From positions 1-64,000 of the forward strand of contig JAKEKT010000026.1 in assembly GCA_021495925.1 (NCBI GenBank): DNA of 64,000 bases. The letters are read 5' to 3'. Source of the DNA: Diplodia intermedia (taxonomy: Eukaryota > Ascomycota > Dothideomycetes > Botryosphaeriales > Botryosphaeriaceae). Below, piece by piece: positions 63,098 to 64,000 of this stretch. The notes below the pieces were generated by a model. The model was not told the origin of the DNA, made no database searches, and saw nothing but the letters and a program-made list of their open reading frames with translations. Position numbers and translations under genes: made by a program. How positions within the stretch are numbered: the stretch's first letter is position 1; the number at the start of each line of letters is the position of its first letter.

Positions 63098-64000
63098 TTA
63101 CGCGATCTTGATAGTAAGCTTTCCAAAGTGCTTCTGATCCCACATGTACTGGTAGGCGTCCTTGGTCTCCTCGAGCGAGAAGACCCGGTCGTCGACGATG
63201 GGGTGGATGTCGTTGGCCTCGATGGCACGGTTCATATCGTCAAACTGGGCGCGCGAGCCGACCAGGAGGCCACGGACGGTGCAGAGGTTGCTGAGGCAGT
63301 CGAGGAAGGTGGGCTGCTCTTGCTGCTGGCCGCCGACGAAGCCGATGATGGCGATGACGCCGTCGATGCGGACCGACTTGAGCGACTGGGCCATGGTCTT
63401 GGGTCCGCCGACCTCGATGACAAAGTCGACGCCGCGGCCGCCCGTCAGCTCCTTGGCCTGCTCGCCCCAGTTGGCAACCTCCTTGTAGTTGATGACGTGG
63501 TCGGCGCCCAGCTGCTTGAGCCTGTCGGCCTTCTCCTTGCTCGAGGTCGTGGCGATGACCTTGGCGCCGGCGGATTTGGCGAACTGCAGTGCAAACATGG
63601 ACACGCCACCGGTGCCCTGAGTGATGACCCAGTCACCCTGCTTCAAGCCCCTGCCCTCGAGGCCGTACAGGCCGTTCCAGGCGGTCAGGGCGGCGCAGCT
63701 CAGAGTCGAGGCCTCCAGCCAGTTGAGGTTCTTGGGGACGCGGACCAGGCCTTCCTGGTCGAAGGCGCCGTACTGGCGCAGGCAGCCATCGACGACACCG
63801 CCAACGCCGGTGCCGACGGAGACGGGGTCGAGCGAGCCGGCGATGTGGCCCTGGTTGAAGAGGGTGGCGACCTTGTCGCCCTGCTTGAAGCGAGTCACGC
63901 GCGAGCCCACGGCAACGACCTCGCCGGCGCCGTCAGAGGCGGGGACGACGTTGTCCTGCAGGGCGAAGGGGTACATGCCCTTTGGGATGATGAGATCACG
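63098..64000 (-). CDS. Zinc-type/quinone-type alcohol dehydrogenase, 5' end outside window
   Basis: Minus-strand gene running off the right end; 300 codons are visible and the first codons at 64000 are in frame (RDLIIPKGMYPF). It is a medium-chain NAD(P)-dependent dehydrogenase. Readable are the PASDGAGEVVAVG strand, FKQGDKVATLF, the segment LSCAALTAWNGLYGL, and the Rossmann nucleotide-binding motif QGTGGVSMFALQFAKSAGAKVIATTSS. The end is FGKLTIKIA. No structural zinc cysteine cluster is seen in the visible part, which favours a zinc-free (quinone oxidoreductase-like) member. The N-terminal catalytic residues are off-window. Confidence 0.9.
   Translation of the reverse strand, partial: RDLIIPKGMYPFALQDNVVPASDGAGEVVAVGSRVTRFKQGDKVATLFNQGHIAGSLDPVSVGTGVGGVVDGCLRQYGAFDQEGLVRVPKNLNWLEASTLSCAALTAWNGLYGLEGRGLKQGDWVITQGTGGVSMFALQFAKSAGAKVIATTSSKEKADRLKQLGADHVINYKEVANWGEQAKELTGGRGVDFVIEVGGPKTMAQSLKSVRIDGVIAIIGFVGGQQQEQPTFLDCLSNLCTVRGLLVGSRAQFDDMNRAIEANDIHPIVDDRVFSLEETKDAYQYMWDQKHFGKLTIKIA

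Overview
This is nuclear DNA of a filamentous ascomycete (Pezizomycotina). Short introns of about 48-65 bp with GT-AG ends and CTAAC-type branch sites split most genes. Gene content is typical fungal: Zn2Cys6 regulator, deuterolysin, glucuronoyl esterase, GILT-like thiol reductase, peroxisomal Lon with a PTS1. The class cannot be fixed from sequence alone; a plant-associated, biomass-degrading lineage (possibly Dothideomycetes) is an inference. I read no tRNA or rRNA gene. All gene models were assembled by eye from splice sites and reading phase; every multi-exon model given here closes in frame.

Left part (1-7.1 kb): the 3' end of a secreted deuterolysin, a RING + YEATS-like protein, an orphan four-exon gene and two neighbouring small coiled-coil genes on the minus strand whose C-termini look alike.

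Accessory block (7.1-18.7 kb): few conserved genes. It holds a broken fragment of a PDR-type ABC transporter, a 163-bp tandem duplication, two satellite-like arrays (171-bp and about 160-bp periods), a G-rich 7-mer repeat, two disordered orphan genes, one of which carries a 155-bp MITE-like inverted-repeat element inside its reading frame, and a short-period AACGTTCGCT minisatellite followed by gene-poor debris.

Metabolic block (18.7-27.2 kb): secreted glucuronoyl methylesterase (CE15), a Dabb-domain protein, a frameshifted ATP-grasp (D-Ala-D-Ala ligase-like) gene, a Zn2Cys6 transcription factor and a secreted GMC oxidoreductase. The last four lie close together and may be the remains of a small metabolic cluster.

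Core block (29.4-64 kb): dense housekeeping genes. Ribosome biogenesis and rDNA transcription (NOP4, RRN6), RNA helicase DHX35, kinetochore SPC25, autophagy/ubiquitin (CUE5-like), peroxisomal Lon, ammonium permease, mitochondrial SHE9, NECAP-like endocytic protein, a HAD phosphatase with a 14-nt microexon, GILT-like protein, an atypical hexokinase, a cytochrome b5-like (MAPR) protein, an agmatinase-family protein and, cut by the window end, a zinc-type alcohol dehydrogenase. Several pairs are divergent and share short promoters (CUE5/DHX35, SPC25/RRN6, SHE9/HAD, GILT/hexokinase).
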